From NCBI GenBank assembly GCA_023374045.1, contig CM041781.1, positions 145,940,982-146,004,981 of the forward strand: a stretch of DNA of 64,000 nt. Reading direction: 5' to 3'. Origin of the DNA: Limonium bicolor (lineage: Eukaryota; Streptophyta; Magnoliopsida; Caryophyllales; Plumbaginaceae). Below, in pieces: positions 9,453 through 21,224 of the stretch. The stretch's first letter is position 1; each line of letters opens with the position of its first letter. The translations under genes were made by a program, and so were the position numbers. Under the pieces are notes generated by a model that worked only from the letters and a program-made list of their open reading frames with translations, made no database searches and was not told the DNA's origin.

Positions 9453-12400
9453 GACTGGAAATACCGAGCTTAGGAAATACCGAGTTAGGAATTCGAGACT
9501 TAGGGCTAAGGGTTGAGTGGTAGCGTGAGAGATGCGCTAGTTAAGAACTTCCAGTATGACCTGGAACCCTACAATACCAGACCCACCCTCTACAACCCCC
9601 GTATTAAAAAGCTCGGGAAAGAACGCCAGAGAGTCGGGAAACCCGATCTGGCACTTATCTAATATTTCAATCTGAACCAGAACCTGTCACGTGGTAGATC
9701 CGAGAACCGGAAACCCCGGTGACGGATCCCGCTGGAGCGACAATAACCGCACTCGATGGCGAGATGTCGAAACATCCTATTCCAGGGAGACCAGAATCTG
9801 TGGCAGCTTGGGGCGACATGCTTTGCAGTTGCGAGAACCTAGCTGGCCGAGCGGCAGCAAGAAGAAGAAAGCACCAATCGTGCGACAAGATGGACTCATA
9901 AGAAATAACGAGAACCGGGACACATGTCTACAGACGCCATGGTTATGTAATACCCCTAACGGCTAGTTGAGAGTAGGTGCACCCACCCTGCCACACCCGA
10001 AGAAGTTGAAATACTTAACTGATATAGCTTAGACGGCTACGAGCAAACTACGGGATATACCTGAATAGGACTACAGAAGTAGTGCCTAAATGACTTAAAC
10101 CTCGGTAACCACAATGAAGACGTGGGAACGAGCAACGAGGTAGAGCATAGAACTAAATAATTAAGGAACTCCGACAGTGGAGAAGCACCTAAATGACTGA
10201 CAGTCATGTCAAGATGTATGAGAAGCAGCTCTAAGGAGTAGTTATCAAACTAGAGGATTAAGGAAGAGCCGACAAGGCTACCAAATACAGTGTGAACAAT
10301 ACAGTGACCGGTATGAGTTAACCCAAAAACCGCCTGTACCGCGCACTTGCCACGGCCAGTGCAGTATTAACGAGACTATTAAGAGGCGCTTTGACAAGCG
10401 ACCTATACTTTTACCAGAATGGCGAGAGAAGCCAATATAGCAACTCAAACCTTAAGAATGTGAAACGAAACCTTGAAAAGGCCTAACGGCCTGATCATGG
10501 TATAAGAACATACCATTCAACGAGAAGTGGACTCGGTAAGGAGCAGTCGGCATTGAAATGCCATGGAGAATTTACTTTCAAAACTCAAACTTTTCTTTCA
10601 CAATATAAAATTCCAAAAACCCCCAAAATTTTAAAACCAAACCAGAGAACCACGGTAATTATCTTAGGACGATATAAGAGGAGTTGGCAACAGAATACTT
10701 CACCTAGGCGTGTGACCGACACTACAAGTGTACACAAACAAGAATGGGACGACCGCACCCGAAGGATCTTGCGGGCCTGACGACCAGTTATGAGTTAGTC
10801 CGGGTAAAGTGGCAACATATCAATAAGATACTCCATGTATGTATACTAGTAGAGTACGGAACACGGGAAGTAGCCCACTCCATACTACGGACGAAAGAGC
10901 CAATCCAAACCAAGATATTTGGACACGTCGAATGATCGAAGAACACAAAGAAGTTTACGAAGCTAAAGGAGTCTAGAAACCAGTAAGGTGACAGACCTAA
11001 GGATATAGCGTGGATAAGTGCGAGAAGCACAGAGTATTAAGTATAGACATTGGATATGTCTCAGGAATCAAGGAGGAAACACATGATAACTGGAATGAAT
11101 ACCTAGTGTAAATGATTCGGCGAAGTCTGAAATAAACGTCTCAATATTTGATGAATGGGATAGAACTCCCACAGCATACCTCGTTGAGAAGAATAATGAC
11201 CTAAACAAGAAGGTAAAGAAAAAGTACCAATGATCTACCCAGTAACGGGAGATGTTACAACCCTAATTGGGATAGTCGAAGTATACAGCCGCAAGGTGAA
11301 GTCGCAACTAGACATACCCACGAGTTCGAGCCAGAAGTATTGGCGCAACTCAGTAACACCCAGAAGCAATCCGTGAAGGGTGCCGGAGGCAACAGTAGTT
11401 GAACGAAACATCGTGTTGAGAACACAAGTGTTAAAGCGAACACTCGGGTAGAACCCGATGGGATCCCACATGAAACGGAATACCCTAAATTGCCAAAGGG
11501 CATGAAACAATACCAAGATACTTAAAGGGCCTTCCAGGTACGGAAGTGTGGTGAGACAGCTATGTCAAAGAGCCCAGCAATACCTCCAAACTTTAATGGT
11601 ATACGGAGAAGAAGAAACTTGTTTAAACAGCCGCACAGAGCATGGCTCGAGGCGAGGTGGCTTGAAAGCCGGTAAAACTAACTACAAACGGTAGATTTAA
11701 ACATTGCGAACCTATGCATAAAGGCATAAGAAGAAACAGTGGAAAATGAACCACTACTTTAGATTGGGGATACCACTTGTTATTGTGGGGCCTATGGAGT
11801 GGCAATTGCGTGAATCCTCCAGAGAAGGGCTACCACATAAGAATGTAATGTGATACTTGGACATGTGTTTATTGCCAAGGAGTAATGCGAACAGAGATAG
11901 TATGTGATGAGGCTTTGATAGTAGTGGAAGGAAACTGATAGAGTAACCGGATGAGTAGTAAACACTGCATGTGTGCAATATGAACTGCAGAGTAAGCAGT
12001 GCGCAAGTGCGCAGAGAGAGTTAAAGAATAGTGTATTTGTTGAGCCAAGTGAATGGCAAGCCATAGTGTAAATGGTGAGAACACCTAGGCGGAAGCTAAA
12101 GTAGTAGCGGATGCCATGAAAATGAGTAAGAACATGGTACGCAGTAAGCGACCATTGTAAGAGTAAAATAAGATAATGATATGAAGCTGATGAGGAAATG
12201 TGGTAGAGGAGACATGTTCATTTCTATCTCATGAGAGATTTACTGTCAAGGGTTTACGCTGTATGACTGAGTGTTTTGGTATTGCACTTGTGCGGTAATG
12301 ATCGAGTGGGAGAGCCAGGAACTGAGAGATGTCAACGAAGCCTATTGAGTGAGAATCTAGAGAGAACCGTGCGGCCGTTGGCCAAAGATGCACGAAGAAT

Positions 12401-14437
12401 GTGGGTTGTAACCCACAGGTCCCAGGACCAATGAATGGTAAAGGCAGAGTAGTACGAATGAGGAATTCTTGTACAGAAACAAATAAACAAACATGATTCA
12501 AAAGTCATTATTAAATGAGGAAGCACTACATGCTTAGTAGTAGCTTGACCTCAACTGACAACAAGTCGGGAAAAGCAAGTGAATAATCACGAGGTATACA
12601 GTGCTATACGAAATAGATTTCCAGAGAATTGGAGAGAAAATTTATAACTCATCGAACACATACGGTAAGAGATACCAAGCGATGATTAAGAAACCTTTAT
12701 TCCCAAGACACAAAGGGATAAAAGGGATTGGATTAATACATTGAGAATACCAAAGGGCAAATTAAGCTCTAGTTATCAGGTCACGCAGTAGAAGCTAGTG
12801 GACTGTAATACAAAGGTCAAGTATACCTAGTTAATGTGAGTAAACGGCTAATCATAAACGCCTTGAAGCCTTAGAGGCTAGAACCGAAACCGGTTATGAG
12901 TTAATTAACCACATTGAAGTTAAAACACTTCATGATACTCGAATTAGTGAACCAATGTTCTGTGATAACATATGGTCGATTACGGGGTGTAACCCCTTTT
13001 AAGGGGGGTAGGGCGAGAAACCGCTTAGAGTATGTTCTACGTATAGGTGCGTAAACTACTATGTGCATAGCACAAAAGGAATTGTTTGATGTTTGGAACT
13101 CATATTACATAAACATGTGTACCCATTCATTGTGTAATTATGATTATCGTGCATGAGAGATGCAAGTAACGAGTATAATATTTATGAAAAGAGGAGTAGA
13201 GTGACTCCGGGGAATGAGAATCCCAATAGTATATGTCTAGTGAGATTAGACATGAGACATAATGAGTATGAATCGGTATGAAACCGATGTGTAACCTTGT
13301 AGGGAGTGAGTTCCCTAGGTGATCTTATTTGAGAATGATTGATGGAGTGAGTTCCATCTTTTGGAGTTGTATGATGTATGTTTTAAATTGAGTAACAATT
13401 TGACTAATGAGGCCTTAAGTATGGGATGCCTAGGTAAAACAAGGTAAGCAAAAAATTGTTAATGACGGATGACCTAAGTTCTAGGAATTTGAGATAAATT
13501 AAAAGTAATGTTTTATGAATATGACTAGAAAGAGTAAGATAGAAAACGAAAATGTTTGACTATCTGATTGTTTGAAACTGGCGTGGGAGGTGGAACCTGG
13601 TCTGCTAGCGATCAGGGGAAACCGAACACAAATTGGAGTGGAAGGATAGTTCAACACTGATGCTGATCACATCAGGGTTGGATGATTATTGAAGCTCCCT
13701 ATTAGTGGCCACAAGTAATTACGCTAAGAAAAGAGGCAGCTACCATAAATTGGACTCGGAGTTGTGTGACGTTTTTTAAAAAGAATTTTCAAACAGAATT
13801 TGAAAAACGATTTTCTTCAAGTATGAAGATGGAAACGAAAACTGGTTTTTGAAACCGCTATCACCCACCGATGGCTGAGCCTTAAGTCTTGATGACCGGT
13901 AGAACGGTGGGCGTGTATTAGTTTTGAAACCATTGCACCGTACGCGCGGCGGTCCTAAGTGACCGGTTGGGGCGGTGACAGTGTGTAATTTTTCCAAAGG
14001 CAGCGGGACGGGGAGAGTACCCTGAGACGTTCCTGTGTTGAGTGAGTCAACCAGAGTGCCTGAGGATATGTATATGTGTAACGTTTTGATCACAACCGAA
14101 GGGACCATGGGCCAGAGAGAGTAAGTGCCCATTTGTCATGAAACGGACATGGACCAGAGAGTGTAAGTGTCCAACGTGACCAGTACCTAAGGGATCAGTA
14201 GTATATTACTCAATATGGATTCGAGGACTATAGTGCCTTCATGTCTTCGGACCGATTCCATGGAGAGAGTACAAAGAGTTTTTGATTGCTATACATGCTG
14301 TGATATGTGTGTGGTATGTGTAGTGTGAAGTGAGACTGACTTTTGGAGTCTGTAAGGTTATACATGTATTATAACCTTGGCATAGCGTGCCCATGAGAGT
14401 AACGATATAAGATTCACCAACTTTGAGGACAAAGTTC
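9453..14437 (+). other. T1 internal region, non-coding remnant
   Basis: About 5 kb without a frame I can assign to gag or pol. Patches match the non-coding internal part of T3: 10320-10400 resembles 43870-43970 (GCGCACTTGC blocks), 10680-10900 resembles 44740-44940, and 12250-12330 (TGACTGAGTGTTTTGG) resembles 45350-45420. T1 therefore looks like an older, further decayed relative of the T3 non-autonomous design. A post-pol hairpin lies at 12982-13011. Short frames on either strand are not convincing genes. Confidence 0.7.
12982..13011 (+). other. post-pol hairpin / internal purine tract of T1
   Basis: ACGGGGTGTAACCCC, then TTTTAAGGGGGGTAG. The CCCC and GGGG runs can pair, and GGGGGGTAG duplicates the true tract at 14442. 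The same block is at 25506-25534 (T2) and 45923-45953 (T3). Confidence 0.7.
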
Positions 14438-14452
14438 CTAAGGGGGGTAGAT
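14438..14452 (+). other. polypurine tract of T1
   Basis: CTAAGGGGGGTAGAT directly before the 3' LTR, preceded by GAGGACAAAGTTC as in T2 (GGGGACAAAGTTC). Confidence 0.85.
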
Positions 14453-17400
14453 TTTAATACCCCGGATCTAAAAATCGTGATTAAATTACTCTAATATGAT
14501 TATTAAAGGCCTAATGGTACATAAAGAGTATTGGTAAAGAGAATAAAACCAAAAGAAAAGAGAAAACGCTTGAAAAGCGAAAAACGCTAAAATGCGCGTT
14601 AAATGAGTATAAGAGATATATGATCTCGAGAGGGTCCGAGATGTATTCCTAAGGCTTAGTTAGGCCTAATTAGTATACGGGAGCGATTCCCAAAGAAATC
14701 GGATCCAAAATGGATTAAAACGCTAACGGAGTTTTAAAGCACGTTTTTCGAGAAAACCCGAAAACGTGACTTTAAGTGGTCAAACGGACCCGTAAAAATT
14801 ATAGTTGATTAAATAACTATAAAAGTATTAATGGAAGCTTAATAACCATGAAAAATAAAGAAACGAGAAAATCCGAGAAACGGGCCCGGTTAGTGAATAG
14901 TGCCAAACCAGGTAAAATAACGAGCGTTTACTGTCAGAAATCGAAAAACGCTCCAGCTTACTAATATGTTGGGGGGTGATTTTTATGAGTCTTGTGACTC
15001 CCCCATCACACATAACTAGTTAACTAATATATTATGTCAAAAAGCATAAAGTAAATAGTAAAAGTGGAAAAGGTAAACATAACTCACCTTTCCTCTTCTC
15101 TCTCCTCATTCTTTCCATTCCCCACCGTGAGACTCCCCCTTTCTTTCCTCTCTTTCCTCTCTTCTTCCTCCTTGAACGATTTGAGCTGCAACAAGGGGAC
15201 TCCCATGGCTTCTTCGTTTTCTTCCTCTTGCCCAAGCCTTATTAAGGCTCCAAATGAGAAAATAATCACATATTTGAACTCCTCTCATCAAGCTCCACAC
15301 TTCCCTCTTTCCAAAATTCGAAAAGGATGAATTCCATTTTTATGGGTGTTGGCCATTTGAAGAGAAAAGCACACCACTTTGAAGCTTGAGTCTTCCTCTT
15401 TCTATCAAGGTAAAAATATTCAAGGAAAACCCATGTTTTCTCCATTTTCCACCATGGCCGGTTTTGGGCTCTTTTGATGACTAGCTTTTCTTCCTTGTTT
15501 GAGCTATTCTCCAAGCTTTAAATGGTGGTGGAAGTTTCCCCTAAGATTCAAGAGTGAGAACCATTCAAGAATTTCCAAAGAGAAATGGGCAAATGAATTG
15601 CCTTGGCCGATTTTGAATGAAGATGAGAGGAGAAGAGGAGAAGAGTAATAAAAGGAAACTTAAGAGAATTCAAGGTAAGAAACAAACCTAATGTATATTC
15701 TATATGTGTTAGAATTTGGGATGGGTTAATAAATGAATGAACCCCACTCGAGTTGTGGTGATAATGTGCTTGCTTAGAAATAAGGCAAGTGAGCAAACAT
15801 TTGTGTACTTAGTGCTTGATTTAAGAGCAATGCATTTTGTGAATTATGTATTGTGTTGCATTTGGAGAATTTGATGAGTATTGATAGTTTATTTATGTGC
15901 TGATAGAACCCTTGTGGTTTGGCTAGTTTTAGGATGAATGATGTGATGAAATGAGCTTTGGGTAATGTTAAGAGAAGTAGCCAAGTTATGGCAAAATTGG
16001 TGTAGAAATCTAAGTGGATTAAGTGTTGGTTTGAGTGGAGAATAACCTAGGAGTGGCTAGGTATGTATGGAGATTGATTTGGTTTAGAAAACCACCTTGG
16101 GGATGCTTGCTTAAGGACCGAAGAGATGTGCAAAATCTGTAGCAAAAGAGATGGTTTAAGTGCCTTAGGAGTTTTAGAAAAACAATGAGAATTTAAGGTT
16201 TAAGGTTGAGACATGAACCTTGGCATGGGAAGTGCATTATCTTGGAGTGCTAGGAATGGCATCATTGTGTGAAGTATTGAATGGTAAGAGACAATACCAA
16301 AATCTGTTACAAAGTTAGAAGAACAAGAGAACTAGTTATGATATATAAGTGATTTTGAGTAAGAATTTGGGTAAGGGTTTAACCCATGATTTGATGAAGT
16401 TTAGAGCATGTTTAAAGGTGATTAAACATGTGGAAAACTTGTGGAAAGATTAGGGAAAGATTAACGGTGGTTTAAGGATTGATTAGGGGCTGAAAAATAA
16501 GGTATGTTGCAGATTTTAGCAGGGCCCGGAACCTAGTCCAGGACCATGTTCCGGACCACCCCCTAAAATACCCCCGAGAGTTTTCCAGTTTGTTAGGTCC
16601 GGGACTTAGGTCCCTGCCCATGTCCCGGACCACCCCATAAATTAAGGCCGAGAGTTGAAGTCTGTACCTGGTCCGGGACTTAGGATGGGGACAAGGTCCA
16701 GGACCATATTGAAATTCATGCCGAGAGTTCGAGTGCAGGTTTGGTCCGGGACTTAAGAGATGTATAAGCTCCCGGACCACTTCAAAAATAAGGCCGAGAG
16801 TGAAGACCAGCATTGGTCCGGGACTTAAGGTAGGGACCAAGTCCCGGACCACCCCCAGAATCCTACAAAGAGTGTTTTAAAGGCTTCTAATGATGGGGGT
16901 TTGAATGTTAATGATGTTATAAGATGTTAAGGCCTTGTTTGGTGACATGTAAAGGCCCTAAGAAGTGTAAGAAAGTGTTAGAAGTGATTGAGAGTGTGAA
17001 CTCAAATTAACAAGAGTAAAACCGAGATAACGGGATAACGGGCGTAGTTATGGAGTAGCATTTAATTATGTACCGTATTGATCTTAGTAATAATAATAAT
17101 GTTTGGAACATTAACAGAGGATCGTGTGTGAACCGAGCATGGTGAGATGACACGGTAAAAGTAAAAACCCCGGTGAAAGGATGTTTCTCATACTCCGTGT
17201 GCTAACCGAGTTACGTTGATTTGTGTTTGTGTGCCGGCTTAATCAAGACTAAAGCATGAAAATAATCCCTTGTTTGATTATGTATGTCTTGTTGTATGTG
17301 AATGAGCTAACATACTTGTATGCCGGAGTGGTCTAACATAGAGTAAATACCGACTCATAGGAGTAACGTTTGGCTAGAGACCCATAGATCGGGTGCGATG

Positions 17401-18840
17401 CTCATGATAACGAAAATGTGCAAAACACACAAACTATCCGTTAAAGTATAACGATAACGCAAACATATGAACTCCCTAGAATTGAGGGAATACGGGTTGA
17501 GTAAATACCCGATAACGGTTAGAAAACCATATTGAAACAATCCAATAAAACAAGTGAGAGTGGAAAGATATGTGAACCTCCTTCAATAGGACTAAAGATA
17601 GTTCGAAGATGTGAACTAGTAAGAAGGTAAAGAGACCTAAGGGATTAGTAGCTCCCTTGAGACATGGTCGACCTCCTATATGAGGATTTTACCGGGTATA
17701 AGAAAATAACCGAAAGTATGAGTAAATGAAACGTATGGGTAATTTAAAACCTAAGATTAACCGAACTTGGTGTGTTCCCAAAGTCATTAGAAACATCGAG
17801 AGTGATGCTTCTAGACTAAAACACATAATATTATATAACTCCGAGAGAGGGAGTGTATGGGAATGAGAGTAGTCCGAGAGTAGTCGGACCTATGCAAAAG
17901 AGTTAAAAACTAAGAGAGAGTTTCGCGAGCTAGTTGAACCTTCCCACCATGCTAGACCAGAGTAGGGTTGAAACCGGGGAAGTAGACTATGCTCGAGAGC
18001 CATGAGTTTTGGCCTGAGAATGTATTAAAAGTAACAAGCGTGACGTAGGAGACCTGTAGTTTCTCGAGAATCTACATAGCTTGATTAATAACCCAAGAGT
18101 GTGGGTGAGATAATGTGTATAAGTAACCGAGAGAAGGGGTGAGTATAAAATGAGTAGCCTAAGAGAATGGATGTGTATATGAATAAGTAACCGAGAGAGC
18201 GGATGAGATATGAATAAGTAAACATGGCATAGTGAGGTATAACCCTCAAGGCCTAAGAGTAAACTGATACAACACAACCTTGTTATGTTAGCTAGGAATT
18301 GTGTTCCGTAATTGGATGTAGATCCTTGAGTAATACACATATATTGTATTGCTATGATGCATGTTGTTTGACTAAAATGAACTCCATGTATATCCGACAA
18401 AAGTAGTCGGCGTACCCCGGTTAGCGCTCGGGGTATGCGAATTTCATATGCAGCGTTAAGCTGAGCCCCTAGGGGCAACGTTTTTATTTTCAGGTACACC
18501 GAAGATGTTACCGTTCGAGAGTAGGACGGGGTCGGTGGGTTGCATGGGTAGTTAGATTTAATTACTTATGTATGGAAAGAGGTGTAAGACCGAATATGTG
18601 TCGGCATCCATATATTGTAGACTCGGTATAGTAAGAAATTATTTGAGTAAAGTATTGTATTGTGTATTCGGTTGTTCCAGTTCATCAGACGTTACGGTAT
18701 GTAAGAAAGGCCTGGTTAGCCACATAGATGGCTAACGGCGTTGTTTCACCCCTCGTTGTAATTGGAGTTCCGTGCGTGAGAGTAGGAGTAATTAGTAACG
18801 ATTAAGAGGTAATGACGAGATTAACGGTTGGGGTGTTACA
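14453..18840 (+). repeat. T1 3' LTR, complete (4.39 kb)
   Basis: It starts TTTAATACCCC (the canonical TG appears mutated) and ends GTGTTACA. Its last 1754 bp repeat the visible 5' LTR and show the site before the Athila-like insertion. It includes a possible TATAAAA (14818-14824), a pyrimidine-rich stretch (15085-15175), a 73-bp tandem array (about 16523-16860) and the palindrome GCCCCTAGGGGC (18465-18476). No gene is seen in it. Confidence 0.88.
16523..16860 (+). repeat. 73-bp GC-rich tandem array in the T1 LTR
   Basis: About five copies of a unit with GTCCGGGACTTAGG, a second CCCGGACCAC block and a CCGAGAG spacer. The spacer recurs at 16574, 16648, 16721 and 16794 (steps of 74, 73 and 73). 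The paired GTCCGGG and CCCGGAC blocks form inverted repeats. The surrounding LTR is AT-rich. Confidence 0.85.
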
Positions 18841-19509
18841 AGTTAACCTACAACCATTTCCATTCTAGGAATGGTTTGTATACTGAGGTTAAGATAAGGT
18901 TGAGACTGAGGTAAGTTAAGGAGGACTGAGGATAAGAGGAATCAGATCTGGAGGAGGTTATTGTAGCCCATTTGTTAAGGGAACGCTTGAGTCGTCAATT
19001 GTGTGTGGACTATGTGTGTTCATTTGTGGATTGTTGTTTATTGCACTTCATATTATGCTTGTGTATCTAATCAACTTCCATGCTATCGACAATTAGTCGT
19101 CGTAGCCCCGTTAGCTTGGGGGCCACGAGAGGGTCGTACCAGCATTCGTGCTGACCCCCTTTGGGGGCTGTTTTACACTTGCAGGTAAGAGGCCCATGAG
19201 TCACACCACGAGAGTAGGGAGCGGTTAGACTTAGGATGGGTTACTATTTTGAGCACGGGTTACGCTTGTGGCCCGTCTGATATTTAAACTAATATAAGTT
19301 GGTGTTTATGACTTGGATACTTAAACTCGGTTGGTTGGTGGTATTTGGTCGGTTGTGTCTTTTGGATAAGTGTTGTAAATCGGTTTAAGGTTCGGTATAT
19401 TCTAATGATCAGACCGTGGCAAGGTCCGGTGTTCGTCATTTCCGCTGTGACGTTTTTGATTAAGTGTAAGTTTGTGATAACCACGATTGGCTTTGGACGG
19501 GGTGTTACA
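18841..19509 (+). repeat. T2 5' LTR, distal fragment
   Basis: Begins where the T1 LTR ends and runs to GGGGTGTTACA before the primer site. It contains a GC-rich block like that in T1 (CCCCGTTAGCTTGGGGG; GACCCCCTTTGGGGG) and TTGCAGGTAAG. The missing part should lie upstream of the window beyond T1. Confidence 0.75.
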
Positions 19510-19513
19510 AAAG

Positions 19514-19525
19514 TGGTATCAGAGC
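19514..19525 (+). other. primer binding site of T2, initiator tRNA-Met
   Basis: TGGTATCAGAGC, the usual chromovirus site complementary to the 3' end of initiator tRNA-Met, 4 bases after the LTR end. Confidence 0.92.
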
Positions 19526-20358
19526 GTAGTTCTGATCAAGAAATACCGGACATAAATAACCACCGAGTTAGTTATGAGTTAAGATAAAGTAATGGGTTAA
19601 GGGTGTGAGAAGTTAGTGTGAGTAGAGTAAGATGACCACTATTAAGTGTGGATCGTCTTTACCGTCTACGGACGATATAAATTCGTTAACCGAAACAGTG
19701 GTGGGATACGAATCTAATGTGAGTTGTGATTGTTCAGATGTCAGGAAGGAGAGGCCGAGGTCGTGGTAGGGGCGACGATGCTTCAGAGATACCGGGAGGG
19801 CAGACGATCGCAGAGATCGTAGCTGCGCATTAGGGCACATGGGCTATCAGCCGGGTGGGTGCACACCTCCCCGCCCAGCCCCGGGAAAACCGAATTGGGT
19901 AAAGAGCCTTGCAGACCTTCGACCGTACATTTTAAGGGGGAGACTGATCCCGCCAAGCTTGAGGCGTACATCTATGAGCTAGAGAACTGCCTTGAGACCC
20001 TTGATGTCCTGCTGGGATAAGGTGCATCTAGCTGCGTTCTACCTGAAGGGGGCAGCAGGCGATGGTGGAAGCTGGTGAGGGCGAGCATGTGGCCAATCCA
20101 GACTTCGGCTGGGACAGTACACAGCATTGCTACGAGCAAAGTACTATCCGCCCATGCCAGACGAAAAGAGCGCCTACAGTTGGATGCGCTCAAAGACAGA
20201 CACAAGATGACGGTGGACGTAGTATTACTCAGAGTTCACGCCTGCTCCGTCTTCTGCCAGGTCTTGGAGTATTCAGACCAGTACTGGTGGACCGCTTCTA
20301 TGGCGGGCTAGCATCGACTCCGCTACGGCATGGGGCCGACGAGCTATATACCTTGCAG

Positions 20359-20407
20359 GTAATAAGAATGAGTAAGATATAATAAGTGATAAGATTCAGT
20401 TTGTGAG
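20359..20407 (+). other. candidate intron 1 of T2 gag (49 nt)
   Basis: LYTLQ then CAG|GTAATAAG ... TTTGTGAG|AAA. T3 has a GT...TTTGTGAG segment at the matching place, after LYTTIQ. 49 nt is very short for a plant intron. The case rests on the conserved position, ends and phase 0. Confidence 0.55.
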
Positions 20408-20682
20408 AAAAAGAGGAACTGATACTGGGAAGAAGGAGGCTATCATGCCGTGCTAAGGTTGAGTAAACCGTCCAGCTGGGACGAGGACAATGCTAGAGAA
20501 AGAACGCTGGGAAGAGCACTAAGCAGCAAGGGCAAGGAGGGTACAAGAAACAGAAGTAAACCTCAACCAGACAGAAAGGTCAGAACCAAAAGGGAAGGAG
20601 GAAAAGGAGAAGGCTCCAGAAGAGCCACTAAAGTTGACATATGCATACGCAGCTAAGCCCCTGCGCTCAAGGGTGCCAAAGG

Positions 20683-20761
20683 GTAAAGAAGTTATAATTG
20701 AGTGAGTTAAGAGACAATTAGTAACCGTTTAAGATATGAGTACTGATATTGTGATGACCAG
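20683..20761 (+). other. intron 3 of T2 gag (79 nt)
   Basis: Donor AAGG|GTAAAGAAG, acceptor GATGACCAG|GG, phase 1, AT-rich, with in-frame stops. Removing it joins KPLRSRVPKG in frame to the zinc-knuckle exon. T3 copy 2 has an intron of unrelated sequence at the same codon and phase (53442-53526), so the intron predates the split of the two families. Confidence 0.8.
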
Positions 20762-21094
20762 GGTCTGAGACTGATAAGGGAGCCGGTGGTGGCTACCAGC
20801 GACGCTACATCTGTCAGTGGTGTCACAAGGACCACCCCGGGCTCGATTGCAAGGGGAACAAGGTGGAGTGCAATTATTGGGGGTATACGGACACCAAGCA
20901 TACGAGTGCTTCCGGAATCCCGCTAGTAGAGCCTTTAGGCCCGAGATTAGGGGCAAGGGCAAGATAATCAAGGAGCTGGATCTGACAGTCAGAAGAGAGT
21001 GCAGCAAGCTGAAGAACCCACGGGTAGCCCAGAAGTTGGGACCCACACTACACTTGGTGGACGGGACGATGAGCCTGAACCCTCATCGAGACAG

Positions 21095-21224
21095 GTACTG
21101 CTAAAACCGTTAAGTGATATAATTACCTGCTTACCGCATTAACTGCATGTTTGGTGAATAATTGAGTTAAGTGAGAATGAGATAAGATTAGAACTTAAGT
21201 AAGTATAACCTACTAGCACCTTAG
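21095..21224 (+). other. candidate intron between T2 gag and the AlkB domain (130 nt)
   Basis: Donor GAGACAG|GTACTGC, acceptor GCACCTTAG|GAA. AT-rich with stops in all frames, with a CCTACTAG tract near the 3' end. Coding phase across it cannot be checked because both flanks carry frameshifts. Confidence 0.45.

Larger units (their letters stand above)
1..18840 (+). mobile_element. T1: decayed Tekay-like Ty3/gypsy element, 5' end outside window
   Basis: The outer limits come from two related LTRs. The left one is present only as its last 1.8 kb, split as 1-1272 and 8920-9436. The right one is complete at 14453-18840. A tRNA-Met-type primer site follows the left LTR and a purine tract precedes the right one. 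The internal part (9437-14452) has no recognisable gag or pol frame. An Athila-like element occupies 1273-8919 inside the left LTR. Placement with Tekay-like chromoviruses is inferred from the same LTR start (a run ending AATACCCC), primer site, purine tract and post-pol hairpin as T2 and T3, not from coding sequence. Confidence 0.8.
19738..21094 (+). pseudogene. gag: T2 gag with introns and zinc knuckle, frameshifted
   Basis: Starts at an ATG encoding MSGRRGRGRGRG, like the MSG(G)TRGRG start of T3 gag; the ATG directly follows TTCAG. The middle (19900-20340) has broken matches to the gag core. At 20359 and 20683 are introns at the same places as in T3. After the second, the frame gives a zinc knuckle (CQWCHKDHPGLDC) and a second, damaged one. 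The coding joint AKPLRSRVPKG to the knuckle is in frame only if 20683-20761 is removed. Gag would coat the RNA and the knuckle would bind it. Several stops remain even after splicing, so this copy is probably dead, unless some shifts are sequence errors. Confidence 0.8.

Noticed and set aside
9691..9966. T1 gag candidate frames
   Set aside because: No gag motif in any of the overlapping frames; left as a non-coding remnant.
17987..18499. 170-codon reverse-strand frame in the T1 LTR
   Set aside because: Lies in LTR sequence, is broken in the sister LTR, and shows repetitive low-complexity translation.
20543..20575. Second intron in T2 gag (GTAAACCTCAACCAG)
   Set aside because: Only about 15 bases between the splice-like words, far too short to be an intron.
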